In this document: piece after piece, positions 49,830 through 58,942 of the stretch | Numbering within the stretch: the first letter of the stretch is position 1 | How the letters are laid out: every line of letters begins with the position of its first letter | Source: Pseudanabaena minima | GTDB taxonomy: Bacteria; Cyanobacteriota; Cyanobacteriia; Pseudanabaenales; Pseudanabaenaceae | Direction: 5' to 3' | DNA length: 64,000 nucleotides | Assembly (NCBI RefSeq): GCF_051131155.1 | Contig: NZ_CP159508.1 | Span: 434,001-498,000 of the forward strand | Notes under the pieces: generated by a model | Seen by the model: the letters and a program-made list of their open reading frames with translations, nothing else | Databases searched by the model: none | Told to the model about the DNA's origin: nothing | Position numbers and translations under genes: made by a program

Positions 49830-51044
49830 ATGTTATTTGGCAAGTCTCGAACCTATAACGATCCGATCCATGGTGCGATTACTCTTGATAGCAACGATCG
49901 CACGGAGTCTCTACTAATTCAATTAATTGACACACCTGAATTCCAGCGTTTGAGGCGGATTCGTCAACTTGATATTGCTTATTTTACATTTCATGGGGCT
50001 GAGGGTTCGCGATTTACGCATTCTCTAGGTGTAATGGCTTTGACCCGTCGCGCCTTTGATGCGGTCGCCACGAAATATCCTTACCTGACGATCCATCGGA
50101 CAGTTGTTTTAGTTGCGGCGTTGCTTCATGATCTTGGTCATGGAGCCTATAGCCATGCATCGGAAGAAGTATTTGGGAGTAATCATGAAATATGGACTCT
50201 CCGTTTGCTAAAGTTCGGCAAAATTGCTGAGGTTCTCAATAACTTTTCGACAGACTTAATTGCTGACTTAGAAAAAGTATTTACGAAAAAATATGCAGTG
50301 CCATTGATCTATCAGCTCATCTCTAGTCAAATCGATTGTGATCGCCTTGATTATCTAGAACGTGATAGTTATTTCACGGGTGCTAAATATGGACAGTTAG
50401 ATCTGGATCGCATTTTGTTAGCTCTACGGTTTGACCCAATTTCTCAGAACTTAGTAATTGGGCGTAAGGGGATAGTGGCGATCGAGCATTATTTGACTGT
50501 GCGCTATTTTATGTATTTGCAGATCTACAACCATCCTAAAAACCTAGCGGCAAGATTTTTGTTAGAAAGGATCTTTCGGAGGGCAAAGATTTTAATTTCT
50601 ACAGGAGAAATATTTAGCGATCGCACCATGACGGCTTGGCTAACTCAAGATCCACAATCGCTAACCTGTGAGGAGTACTTCGCCTCCGATGACACTGTGT
50701 TTGCCTATCATATTCATCGATGGCGCGATAGCAGCGATCGCACACTTGCGGATTTATGCCGCCGTTTTTTAGATCGCGATTTATTCCGAGCCACTGATAT
50801 TTCGCATTTGGATGACATTCAGCAACAAGAGAGTCTCGAAAGTTGGCGTGAAAAACTAATTTATCAAGGGCTAGAACCTAAGTACTATTGTGGGATTCGG
50901 GTCTCACGGACTAAAGGTTATAGCATTTACAAACAAGGCATCAATGTCCAGACTGAGCAAGGTTTACAAGATATTGCGCGGTTGTCGCCACTAGTACAAG
51001 CGATCGTGCAACCAATTCAAAGAGCATGGCTAGTGCATCCATAG
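49830..51044 (+). CDS. HD-domain phosphohydrolase (dNTPase-like)
   Basis: A 404-residue HD-superfamily protein. DPIHGAITLD, the first metal histidine in FTHSLGVMALTRRAF, the HD pair in AALLHDLGHGAYSHASEE, and QIDCDRLDYLERDSYFTGA with the last metal Asp are all present. It resembles the SAMHD1/YwfO group of dNTP or nucleotide triphosphohydrolases; the actual substrate is unknown. I choose the ATG at 49830 (MLFGKSRTYND) because the upstream ATG at 49797 falls inside a dispersed family D repeat. A hairpin terminator follows. Confidence 0.88.
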   Translation: MLFGKSRTYNDPIHGAITLDSNDRTESLLIQLIDTPEFQRLRRIRQLDIAYFTFHGAEGSRFTHSLGVMALTRRAFDAVATKYPYLTIHRTVVLVAALLHDLGHGAYSHASEEVFGSNHEIWTLRLLKFGKIAEVLNNFSTDLIADLEKVFTKKYAVPLIYQLISSQIDCDRLDYLERDSYFTGAKYGQLDLDRILLALRFDPISQNLVIGRKGIVAIEHYLTVRYFMYLQIYNHPKNLAARFLLERIFRRAKILISTGEIFSDRTMTAWLTQDPQSLTCEEYFASDDTVFAYHIHRWRDSSDRTLADLCRRFLDRDLFRATDISHLDDIQQQESLESWREKLIYQGLEPKYYCGIRVSRTKGYSIYKQGINVQTEQGLQDIARLSPLVQAIVQPIQRAWLVHP

Positions 51045-51046
51045 TC

Positions 51047-51083
51047 TCAAAACAGAAAAGGTCGTAACCCTTTTCTGTTTTGA
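51047..51083 (+). terminator. Terminator of the HD hydrolase gene
   Basis: TCAAAACAGAAAAGG pairs with CCTTTTCTGTTTTGA (one base bulged) around TCGTAA, followed by the family C type linker CTTACTGGGTTTTA. Confidence 0.7.
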
Positions 51084-51100
51084 AAATCCTTACTGGGTTT

Positions 51101-51335
51101 TATAGCTACAGTCACTTGTGTTAACGTGAGTTCGATATCGCCATTTGCGGCGTGCGAAGCACGCCGCAAATGGCGAAAAATGGTAAGAATCGCTTAGCGA
51201 TTCTTACCATTTTTCGCTTTCGTCGAACTGACGTTGTGTTAAGACACAAGCAAAAAAACAGAGGCGAATTGCGGCGCTTCGCGCCGCAATTCGCCTCTGT
51301 TTTTTTATGTCCTAATACACTTGTCGACAGCTATA
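51101..51335. repeat. Family B element, copy B8, split by a family A insertion
   Basis: The outer arms TATAGCTACAGTCACTTGTG and CTTGTCGACAGCTATA and the core CAGAGGCGAATTGCGGCGC around TTC are those of an intact family B copy. The left arm is interrupted by a complete family A element at 51124-51234; the intact form of this arm is seen in copy B10. Confidence 0.9.
51124..51234 (+). mobile_element. Family A element, copy A7, nested in B8
   Basis: A 111-bp copy with ends ACGTGAGTTCGA and TCGAACTGACGT, flanked by perfect 7-bp direct repeats TGTGTTA (51117-51123 and 51235-51241). Removing the element plus one repeat restores the sequence CACTTGTGTTAAGACACAAG seen in copy B10. This is direct evidence of insertion. 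Confidence 0.9.
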
Positions 51336-51375
51336 TTTGTAATTCCATCGCTTTGCACTCAAAAAGTTGCTTGCA

Positions 51376-51416
51376 AATTAAAAAATGAGCGGGCTTTGCC
51401 CGACCATTTTTTAATT
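51376..51416 (-). terminator. Terminator of the adenylate cyclase gene
   Basis: AATTAAAAAATG then GCGGGC pairs with GCCCGA and CATTTTTTAATT around TTT; on the minus strand it overlaps the stop codon of the cyclase gene and ends in a T-run. Confidence 0.8.
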
Positions 51417-53018
51417 TACTTTCCCAACTAGCCAATAGGTCATCATTTCACCTTTTCCTTTAACAGGAATCAAACCACGTTGCTCAAAATTAAATTGATC
51501 GCGTAATCGTAAATATGTACTCTCGGTAACCTGAATAGACTTTGGTGTCCCCAATGACTCCATCCGACTAGCGACGTTAACCGTATCACCCCAAAGATCG
51601 TAAATAAATTTCTTCGTTCCAATCACTCCAGCAATGACTGGTCCCGAATTAATACCAATTCGCATCGAAATTTGGATGCCTTCCCGCGACTTAACTTGAG
51701 AGATTGCTTTTTGCATATCGAGAGCCATACTGGCGATCGCTGCTGCATGATCAGTTCTTGGCTCAGGCAATCCACTCACCACCATATAAGCATCACCAAT
51801 GGTTTTGATCTTTTCAAGTTTGTATTGATCGCACAAATTATCAAACATCGAAAAAATACGGTTCAGTAGACCAACCAACTGTACTGGTGACATGTTGCTA
51901 GAAAGTTCAGTAAAGCCCACAATGTCAGCAAATAAAACTGATACTTCTTCAAATCCATCTGCCATTGAGGCGCGGCTATGTTTGAGTTTTTTGGCAATCT
52001 TCTCAGGCAACATATTCAGCAATAACCGCTCAGAACGTTCTTGTTCGGCTCGCAGTTCTTGAAGTATGCAGATGCGTTCGGTGACATCACGAAAATACCA
52101 AACCATCCCATAGAACTTACCATCGGGAGAATGCACCTGTCCTGAATAGCAATCAATCACGCGGCGATCGGCAAGATAAATTTCTCGTTGAGTATACTTT
52201 TCAGGAGAATCATAAGCATTTTCAAGGGCTTCAACTAGTCCATCAGGTAGTTGGAGGTGATGTTGCAAGAGGCTCAGCAAGCCCCCGTACTCCACAGATT
52301 GAAGAACTGATTCAGGAATTTGCCACAATTCACAAAATCGATTGTTATAGCTAACAATCCGTCCTTGCTCATCCACTGCCAAAACTCCGTCTACCGAGGC
52401 TTCACGCTGGGCTTTTAAAAGCGAGTTACTGCGCTTTAAAGCTTCTTCAAATTCTTTGCGCTGGGTAATATTGGAGAATTCACGCGATCGCACCAGTGAA
52501 ATCGCTAGTTGCTGACAGAGCGATCGTAAAACTTGTAAGTAATCAGTTTGTAATAGTTTTTGACTAACTCGATCTTCTAAATAAATTGCGCCCAATAATT
52601 CTCTATCTTCGCATAGGGGAATACATAGCCCTGCTTGAGGAGAATTCGCTAACCAGTAGGGATCATCAGCAAAATGTGGATCAGGATTGTCTTGATCCCA
52701 AGTGGTTTCTATGCGATTGTCAAGGGTATAACGCACCATTAAGACTGGCAAGCTAGAAGCATCAGCACTAGCAAGAGTGAGACTTTGTTTGATTTCTAAG
52801 TTTGGCGATCGCTTAGAGAGCATGGCAGCGATCGCAAATTTTTGATCATCCGCTAAAATCACAACGCCTGATTGCGCTTCTGATAATTCTAGTAATGCTG
52901 AAAGACTCAGACTAACTAGCTTGTCAACATTTAACTCTCGCGAAATATCTTGTGCTGCTTTGAATGCAGCAACAAGGTTAACTGGTGACTGATTTGCCTC
53001 ATTTGTTGCGCTCATCAA
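51411..53018 (-). CDS. Class III adenylate cyclase with GAF and PAS domains
   Basis: A 535-residue cytosolic cyclase: GAF (about 10-190), PAS (205-320, ending WYFRDVTERICILQE), a coiled linker, and a C-terminal class III catalytic domain (355-535). Metal Asp residues are in VLFADIVGFTELS and KTIGDAYMVVSG. The purine-specifying residues are Lys (EKIKTIGDAY) and Asp (YDLWGDTVNVASRMES), which indicate ATP rather than GTP. The transition-state Asn and Arg are in NVASRMES. The GAF lacks bilin cysteines. Likely produces cAMP for CRP-like receptors such as the one at 8.9 kb. Confidence 0.93.
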   Translation of the reverse strand: MMSATNEANQSPVNLVAAFKAAQDISRELNVDKLVSLSLSALLELSEAQSGVVILADDQKFAIAAMLSKRSPNLEIKQSLTLASADASSLPVLMVRYTLDNRIETTWDQDNPDPHFADDPYWLANSPQAGLCIPLCEDRELLGAIYLEDRVSQKLLQTDYLQVLRSLCQQLAISLVRSREFSNITQRKEFEEALKRSNSLLKAQREASVDGVLAVDEQGRIVSYNNRFCELWQIPESVLQSVEYGGLLSLLQHHLQLPDGLVEALENAYDSPEKYTQREIYLADRRVIDCYSGQVHSPDGKFYGMVWYFRDVTERICILQELRAEQERSERLLLNMLPEKIAKKLKHSRASMADGFEEVSVLFADIVGFTELSSNMSPVQLVGLLNRIFSMFDNLCDQYKLEKIKTIGDAYMVVSGLPEPRTDHAAAIASMALDMQKAISQVKSREGIQISMRIGINSGPVIAGVIGTKKFIYDLWGDTVNVASRMESLGTPKSIQVTESTYLRLRDQFNFEQRGLIPVKGKGEMMTYWLVGKVN

Positions 53019-53208
53019 TTTTATTTATCCCCGAAACTTGAGGGCAAATAATTGATCTGTGATCGTAATTGGAACAATGACATATATCAATCAGAGCCTG
53101 AAAAACTTGCTCAACCCTAACTCACATGATCAATCTGTAGCATCAGACATTTTACTGAACATCTACGACTACCCCCAAAGAGAGAGGTTCGGTTTAAGTT
53201 CAAACCAA

Positions 53209-53312
53209 CTCCCAGAGAGGGTTCGCTCCGCGAACCCTCTCTGGGAGCCAAAATAGTAAAAGCATCGCGAAGCGATGCTTTTACTATTTTGTAGCTTATC
53301 TCGAACTCACGT
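53209..53312. mobile_element. Divergent family A-like element, copy A8
   Basis: The right end TCGAACTCACGT matches family A, and two hairpins are present, but with other stems: CTCCCAGAGAGGGTTCGC around TCC and AAAATAGTAAAAGCATCGC around GAA. The left end is not recognisable. It lies between the cyclase gene and the DUF4255 gene. Confidence 0.5.
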
Positions 53313-53325
53313 TACTTCACGGTAC

Positions 53326-54588
53326 TCATGTAATCGTGATTTTAGGACTATTGTACCAATTGTAAGTTGGACTATCAGGATCATCATCCACCCCTAATTT
53401 ACTCTCAGCACCATCAATTCGTATCCGCACCAGATATTCACCAGCTTTAATATTCGTAATTGGAATCTCAATGGTGGAAAGAACACTAGGCAAAGGAGGA
53501 CGATCAAATAGATAGACAGATGGATTATCAGATGTCCATTCATTCAAAGCTAAGACTACTTTCTGTTTCTCACGTACTAGTACATCTAACTGAACTACAA
53601 CCACTGCCGATCGCAAATTATCTTCGAGTTCTTCTAATTGATTCACCGACATATTCACAATAGTCGGACAGAGCACAAATGGCATCACATTTGAGGCGAT
53701 CTCATTGGTAATTAGCGGCGAAGTGCTACCAATGCGATGGATCACCTGTAAACTTTGCACCCCAGCTTGGATTTGTGGTAAGTCCATATTCTCTAGGGAA
53801 AAAATAATTTCACGATCTTGAACAGAAGTGGGACTAATCACTAAATCCCCAACATGGATTTCTACCGTTTGACTTTGGAGATTTCGTCCACGAATAATCA
53901 TCACACTACCGATCACAATCGGTTCAAAGCGACTACCTTGAGCCACGACCTGCTCAATGTAAGGTGATGCAGGAAATGGAGCCAGTCCTGCGGGAGAAGC
54001 ATCGCGAATTGGTAAAGCTCTCTGAAAGTTTTCCCGACCTTCGACGATTACTAGACAAGCACGATAGGCGATCGATAATACATAGGGAACTTGATAAAAT
54101 ACTGACCAAGCCTTAGATAGATCCTCTAGTGAAATATCTACAGGCACAATATGAACCTGTTGAATTTGATCAGCAAGATCGGAATCTACTAGAAATGGAA
54201 ATGTAGAATCATTGCAAGTAGAACGAATCAATTCAGGAGTGAGAATCCGTTTATCCACAAGGGTACTTACCACACTTCCCAAAACTCTCTGGGGTTGCAA
54301 TTCCGCATCATTGCCATAGCAACTCATCATGTAAAAAAGATCGATCGCCACTTGACGATTAAGGGGATTTCCCTTGGCTCGATTGGGTGTAGAGTCATAA
54401 TTAGCTAGTGAAGGATTGCTCGTCACTTGATATAGGAAAATATTTACCCCCACTTCTGGAGCGCCTGTAGAAATTCCCCCAGGAGGTAAAGTAGTGGCTC
54501 GCGCACCTTCAATATCCTGTTGAATGACCGCTTGCAAAACCCTTTGTAGAGTTGCTGTCACCGTAGCGATCGCTAAATAATTACTCAT
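53326..54588 (-). CDS. DUF4255 protein of a contractile injection system
   Basis: A 420-residue protein. The N-terminal 190 residues (SNYLAIATVTATLQRVLQ, VGVNIFLYQVTSNPSLANYD, RQVAIDLFYMMSCYG, WSVFYQVPYVLSIAYRACLV) match the DUF4255 family, the N-terminal domain of Pvc16/Afp16-type cap or tail-terminator proteins of extracellular contractile injection systems. The rest is beta-rich with IPT/TIG-like segments (IGSVMIIRGRNLQSQTVEIH). The ATG at 54588 overlaps the stop of the upstream regulator gene by ATGAGTAA, so the two are translationally coupled. The sheath and tube genes diverge from here. Confidence 0.85.
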   Translation of the reverse strand: MSNYLAIATVTATLQRVLQAVIQQDIEGARATTLPPGGISTGAPEVGVNIFLYQVTSNPSLANYDSTPNRAKGNPLNRQVAIDLFYMMSCYGNDAELQPQRVLGSVVSTLVDKRILTPELIRSTCNDSTFPFLVDSDLADQIQQVHIVPVDISLEDLSKAWSVFYQVPYVLSIAYRACLVIVEGRENFQRALPIRDASPAGLAPFPASPYIEQVVAQGSRFEPIVIGSVMIIRGRNLQSQTVEIHVGDLVISPTSVQDREIIFSLENMDLPQIQAGVQSLQVIHRIGSTSPLITNEIASNVMPFVLCPTIVNMSVNQLEELEDNLRSAVVVVQLDVLVREKQKVVLALNEWTSDNPSVYLFDRPPLPSVLSTIEIPITNIKAGEYLVRIRIDGAESKLGVDDDPDSPTYNWYNSPKITIT

Positions 54589-55279
54589 CTGCACTCACCA
54601 AACCTAATTTCAATGCTCTAATGATCGCCTGTGTCCGACTAGCCACACCCAACTTCTCAAATACACTAGTGAGATGTGCCTTAACAGTGGCGATCGTCAC
54701 ATGCAAGTAGCGAGAAATATCTTCATTAGAGGCTCCCTTGATTAGCCAGTTCAGCACCTCCTGTTCGCGATCAGTAAGATGGATCGTAGAATGCCCCTGT
54801 AGCGATCGTCCTGCATAGAAATGAAAAATCCGAAAGAAACTCGTTGCAATATCGGGTGGCAAAAAGATTTCATCATTCATAACTGTTGAAATTGCCTCAT
54901 AAAGTTGACTGCCAATACGATCTTTCGCCACATACCCTCTAGCTCCCAACTGCATCGATCTAAATACTAATTCATCTTCACGATGAGATGACAAGATTAA
55001 AACCTTGCCATGATAATCCAACCTTTTAAGATCCATCAACACTTTTAGACCGCTATCTTCGGGGGATTTTAAATCGAGTTTGACATCTAAAAGAATTAAA
55101 GAAGGCTTCTGCTCGATTACTAACTTGATTGCTTGGACGCAAGAGGTTGCTTCCCCGACAATCTTAAACTGGAGATAACAATCATCACTATAAAAACTCA
55201 GTAGTGTATGTAAACCGCGACGGAAATTAGAATCATCTTCTACCAGTAAAACCGATACTATTTGAGCCGTTGTTGTCAT
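54581..55279 (-). CDS. NarL/LuxR-family response regulator linked to the CIS locus
   Basis: A 232-residue regulator: receiver domain (about 8-140; phosphoacceptor Asp in SLILLDVKLDLKS, Lys in GYVAKDRIG) and a C-terminal LuxR-type helix-turn-helix (LTDREQEVLNWLIKGASNED, HVTIATVKAHLTSVFEKLGV). It is co-transcribed with the DUF4255 gene, overlapping its start by 8 bp, and diverges from the sheath gene across a 209-bp intergenic region. This arrangement suggests that it controls expression of the injection system. No cognate kinase is adjacent. Confidence 0.92.
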   Translation of the reverse strand: MTTTAQIVSVLLVEDDSNFRRGLHTLLSFYSDDCYLQFKIVGEATSCVQAIKLVIEQKPSLILLDVKLDLKSPEDSGLKVLMDLKRLDYHGKVLILSSHREDELVFRSMQLGARGYVAKDRIGSQLYEAISTVMNDEIFLPPDIATSFFRIFHFYAGRSLQGHSTIHLTDREQEVLNWLIKGASNEDISRYLHVTIATVKAHLTSVFEKLGVASRTQAIIRALKLGLVSADE

Positions 55280-55488
55280 AGATCATTTGTCATAGATCAT
55301 TGATGCTTAGCAATTGAAGCTTAGCAATTGTTAACAGTTTTTTGATGAACTCTTTAGTGATTAAGGCTTAAAGCCCAAGAATTTCAATAAATTTTAACTC
55401 TATCTAGAAGTATAGACTAAAGTCTAATAACCCTTAATTTTGATCATCCTTACTGTATACCTCTATAGACATAGTTAAAGGGTGGCAT

Positions 55489-57198
55489 ATGGCACTAGAC
55501 TACTTCGCCCCGGGCGTATACGTCGAAGAGGTTGATAAAGGCAGTCGTCCCATTGAAGGCATCAGCCTCAGTGTGGCAGGCTTTATCGGATTTACCGAAG
55601 ACGTACGCGGCGATGCTGATCTGTTTAAACCGATGATGGTTACATCATGGGATCAGTATCGCGAATACTTTGCAGCTCCTGGCTCCGATGGATACACCGA
55701 CTTTGATGCTTACTTACCCTTTGCCGTTAACGGTTGGTTTGTCAATGGTGGTGGACGTTGTTGGGTTACTAGCATTGGTACAAGACTACCTGGCTCAGAA
55801 CCTCCTGCTCCCGAAGCAACTGCTCTGCGTATTGGTACATCCAATAACAAGCCAACATTGATGTTTAACATCAAGCCTGCCGATGCCTCCGCTAGCCAGT
55901 TGGCTCTCCCCTCAACAGGCGATCGCATCAAAGTCATCATTCAAGAAAGCACTCCCAAGCCATTACCCGAAGATGCTCCTGCTGATGCCGAGCCACCCTT
56001 AAATACTGGTGAATTCTTCAACGTTGTCGTTGTCCAAGGTGGACAGGAGTTGGAGAAATACGAGCATGTCTCGATGAATCCACAGGTTGCTCCTGAAGTT
56101 GCTGACTATGTAGTAACAGCGATCGCTGATTCCGAATATGTCACCATCGCTGACATTTCTACCAGTGGTCAACCTCTTTCTCGTCGTCCTGCAAATGGAT
56201 CTTACGAAATTGCGCCACCTCCTTACATTTCTTCGATTGATCGCTTTGCTCGCGACTTGCTAGGACAAAGAGATGATCGCACTGGCATTCAAGGCATGTT
56301 TGAAATCGATGAAACAGCAATGATTGCCTGCCCAGATCTAATGCGTGTCTACGAAGCAGGACTAATCGACATCGATCAAGTGCATGGTGTCATGGAAATG
56401 ATGCTCAGCATGTGCGAAAACTCCTTCCCTGGTCCCGCCTTCCGTATGGCAGTCATCGATCCTCCTCCGATCAAGCCCTCCAAAGGCATGGAAGCCGTAC
56501 CACCAGATCGCCAAAAGCCTCAAGACGTAGCCCAATGGTTGAGCATGTTCAACCGTCGCTCGATGTTTGGCGCACTCTACTACCCTTGGATCAAAGTCGC
56601 CAATCCTCGCAAAGGTGGCAAGCCATCCTACGTTCCCCCTTGCGGTCACGTCATGGGTTTATGGTGTCGCACTGACCAATCACGCGGTATCTTCAAAGCT
56701 CCTGCCAACGACACTCCTAGAGGTGTGCTTGGCTTAGCCTACGAAACCAACATGCGTGAGCAAGAAATGCTCAACCCCATCGGTATTAACTGCATTCGTA
56801 ACTTTGCTAGCTACAATCGTGGCTTCAAAGTATGGGGCGCACGTACCTTGGTCGAACCAGACAACATTCAATGGCGCTACATCAGTGTCCGCCGCTTGAT
56901 TAGCTATATCGAGAAATCGATTGAAATTGGAACTCAATGGGTCGTCTTTGAACCTAACGATACTGACCTATGGGCAAGAGTAACTCGTACCGTCAATAAC
57001 TTCCTAGAAGGACTTTGGCGAAATGGCGCATTATTTGGCGGCGCATCCTCAGAAGCGTTTTACGTCAAATGTGATGCCACCCTCAATACCCACGAAACCA
57101 TGATGATGGGTCGCTTATACATCGAGGTCGGTATTTGCCCTGTCCGTCCTGCTGAATTTGTGATCTTCCGCGTCAGCCAATGGTCACCTAACAGTTAA
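55489..57198 (+). CDS. Contractile tail sheath protein
   Basis: A 569-residue phage-tail-sheath family protein. The N-terminal FAPGVYVEEVDKGSRPIEG with VAGFIGFTE is the standard sheath start that forms the inter-subunit handshake. The C-terminal domain has FEPNDTDLWARVTRTVNNFL, GLWRNGALFGGASSEAFYVK and GRLYIEVGICPVRPAEFVIF, which in sheaths contacts the tube. The middle contains Pro-rich and variable inserts. The product is expected to contract and drive the tube across a membrane. ATAGTTAAAGGGTGGCAT precedes the ATG with an AAAGG ribosome site. Terminator at 57208 ends this transcript or attenuates it before the tube genes. Confidence 0.96.
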   Translation: MALDYFAPGVYVEEVDKGSRPIEGISLSVAGFIGFTEDVRGDADLFKPMMVTSWDQYREYFAAPGSDGYTDFDAYLPFAVNGWFVNGGGRCWVTSIGTRLPGSEPPAPEATALRIGTSNNKPTLMFNIKPADASASQLALPSTGDRIKVIIQESTPKPLPEDAPADAEPPLNTGEFFNVVVVQGGQELEKYEHVSMNPQVAPEVADYVVTAIADSEYVTIADISTSGQPLSRRPANGSYEIAPPPYISSIDRFARDLLGQRDDRTGIQGMFEIDETAMIACPDLMRVYEAGLIDIDQVHGVMEMMLSMCENSFPGPAFRMAVIDPPPIKPSKGMEAVPPDRQKPQDVAQWLSMFNRRSMFGALYYPWIKVANPRKGGKPSYVPPCGHVMGLWCRTDQSRGIFKAPANDTPRGVLGLAYETNMREQEMLNPIGINCIRNFASYNRGFKVWGARTLVEPDNIQWRYISVRRLISYIEKSIEIGTQWVVFEPNDTDLWARVTRTVNNFLEGLWRNGALFGGASSEAFYVKCDATLNTHETMMMGRLYIEVGICPVRPAEFVIFRVSQWSPNS

Positions 57199-57207
57199 CT
57201 ATTTATT

Positions 57208-57236
57208 AAGAAGAACACCCATAGGGTGTTCTTCTT
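57208..57236 (+). terminator. Hairpin after the sheath gene
   Basis: AAGAAGAACACCC pairs with GGGTGTTCTTCTT around ATA. Located between sheath and first tube gene, it may lower transcription of downstream genes or protect the sheath mRNA 3' end. Confidence 0.8.
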
Positions 57237-57364
57237 ATATAGATCCCTAAAATTATTCATGCCTATTTTAAGATTTATGCTTTGAATCTTACCGATTGAT
57301 AGCTTTAGATTTTAAAATAGTTATCTATACCGCAAACCTGTAAATCAGCTTTCAAGGAGGAAGA

Positions 57365-57838
57365 ATGGCAGAACTTAAACCAATTCCTACTAGTCGATAC
57401 TATGTAGAATTTGCTGGGTTGGAAGAAAAACTAATTAAAAGTGTCTCTGAAGTTACTTTTACGGGTCAAACCGCAGGACATGAAAAGCCACTAGCATCCA
57501 CCAAAGGCGGCAAAACTATTTGGCAAAGTACATCGGCAGGTTTTGAAGAAAACCCCAATGTCACCATTGAAGTCTATGTCGCCGAAGGAGACATGGCATT
57601 TTATAATTGGTTCCTAGCTGTTATGCCTAAAAGCGAAGGAGGCAAAGGGGAATGGGCAGCAAATCGTAAGAATGGTTCAATCACTGCATATGATAGTGGC
57701 GATAATGAGGTAATTCGTTGGGATCTTATCAACTGTTGGCCTAAGTCTTATAAAGTAAGTGATTTCAGCTCTGAAAGTAAAGATTTGGCTGTTGAAACCT
57801 ATGAAATTATCGCTGAGCAAATCAATCGAGTGAAGTAG
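57365..57838 (+). CDS. Tail tube protein, paralogue 1
   Basis: A 157-residue T4 gp19/Pvc1-family inner tube protein. It has the IPTSRYYVEFAGLEEKLIKS start, FTGQTAGHEKPLAS, the WQSTSAGFEENPNVTIEVYV strand and the C-terminal WPKSYKVSDFSSESKDLAVE plus TYEIIAEQINRVK that pack as the stacked beta-barrel ring. An ideal ribosome site (CAAGGAGGAAG) precedes the ATG. It begins a run of three similar genes and is likely the major tube subunit. Confidence 0.93.
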   Translation: MAELKPIPTSRYYVEFAGLEEKLIKSVSEVTFTGQTAGHEKPLASTKGGKTIWQSTSAGFEENPNVTIEVYVAEGDMAFYNWFLAVMPKSEGGKGEWAANRKNGSITAYDSGDNEVIRWDLINCWPKSYKVSDFSSESKDLAVETYEIIAEQINRVK

Positions 57839-57887
57839 ATTCGCTCACATGTTTATCGCATTATCAAAATTTTGAGGGCACAAAAAT

Positions 57888-58361
57888 ATGGCAGCAGGTG
57901 AAATTTTAGCCTCATCTAAATATTACTTTAGCTTAACGGGGCTGGAGGACTTGGTTGTAAAAAAAGTCAGTGGTATTGGCTCCACTCTCCAAACAGCTGG
58001 AGATAGCAAGTCCTATGGAGTAACAAAAAAGGGTGCATCAGTGATTCAAGCTACTGTTACAGGTGCAACTAACAGTAAGCTTACTGTTGAGTTTGTCTGT
58101 ACCGTTGGAGATGATCGCTTAATCAAATGGTATAGTGCCTCTCATTCCGAACCGTTCGCAGGTGGTGGAACTCAAACCAAGGGCGAGCGAAAAACTGGTA
58201 CGATCACTCTTTACAATCAGGGCGGCGAAGCTGCTGCTACTTGGGAAGTGACTGGAGTAATGCCTTCTAGCTATAAATCAATTAAGCTAGAAGCTGGTTC
58301 TGAAGGACTAGCCACTGAGACAATTGAATTTGTATATGAGACTTTGCACCGCAAAACCTAA
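57888..58361 (+). CDS. Tail tube protein, paralogue 2
   Basis: A 157-residue tube-family protein, similar in layout to paralogue 1 but diverged: SSKYYFSLTGLEDLVVKKVS, LQTAGDSKSYGVTKKGASVI, VEFVCTVGDDRLIKWYSASH and WEVTGVMPSSYKSIKLEAGS. It is separated from paralogue 1 by 49 bp and lies on the same strand. In injection systems with two tube types, such as Afp1 and Afp5, the second forms the baseplate-proximal ring; this one could play that part. No strong ribosome site is visible. Confidence 0.9.
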   Translation: MAAGEILASSKYYFSLTGLEDLVVKKVSGIGSTLQTAGDSKSYGVTKKGASVIQATVTGATNSKLTVEFVCTVGDDRLIKWYSASHSEPFAGGGTQTKGERKTGTITLYNQGGEAAATWEVTGVMPSSYKSIKLEAGSEGLATETIEFVYETLHRKT

Positions 58362-58421
58362 AAACAGTTGTGAGTGGTGCTCAGGCACCACTCATACTAA
58401 AAATTGCAAGAGGGTGGTTTG

Positions 58422-58913
58422 ATGGCAGACGAACAGCAAATAGAATTTTTAGCTAAGTCTAGATTTTATGTAGAAATTACTTTACAAGGTAGTCTAGAAA
58501 AAATTGATGGCTACTTTATGGAATGTAGTGGATTGTCTCGAAGTCAAGAAGCAATTGAAATTGTTGAAGTTACTCCACAAGTATGGGGGAGGAGTGGTTC
58601 GACAAAAGGACGGGTTATCCGCACAAAGCTTCCAGGAAATGTCAAAAGTGAGAATATTACGCTCAAACAAGGACTGAATATTTCCATGACCATGTGGAAA
58701 TGGTTAAAAGCAGTAGAAGACGGTAACTGGGCACAACAACTCCGAGATGGTGACATCACTGTTTATGACCAATCTGCAACAGAAAAAGCAAGGTTTCGAT
58801 TTAATGGCGCTTGGCCGATGCGTTACAAAGTTTCCGAATTTAAAGCTGATGCTAGCGAATTTGCGATTACTGAAGTAGAGTTATGCGTTAGCGACTTTTT
58901 ACGGATTAATTAA
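58422..58913 (+). CDS. Tail tube-like protein, paralogue 3
   Basis: A 163-residue protein of the same family, beginning MADEQQIEFLAKSRFYVEIT and containing GYFMECSGLSRSQEAIEIVE, WGRSGSTKGRVIRTKLPGN and FNGAWPMRYKVSEFKADASE. I start at the ATG 58422, which has AGAGGG upstream, rather than an in-frame TTG at 58404. The longer internal segment suggests a specialised ring (initiator or baseplate adaptor) rather than the main shaft. Third of three tube-type genes in a row. Confidence 0.88.
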   Translation: MADEQQIEFLAKSRFYVEITLQGSLEKIDGYFMECSGLSRSQEAIEIVEVTPQVWGRSGSTKGRVIRTKLPGNVKSENITLKQGLNISMTMWKWLKAVEDGNWAQQLRDGDITVYDQSATEKARFRFNGAWPMRYKVSEFKADASEFAITEVELCVSDFLRIN

Positions 58914-58942
58914 TAGATTAATTAAACACTTATGGTTCAAAT

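Noticed and set aside
55710..56937. Several long open frames antisense to the sheath gene
   Set aside because: They are shadows of strong codon bias in the sheath gene; no domains or ribosome sites.
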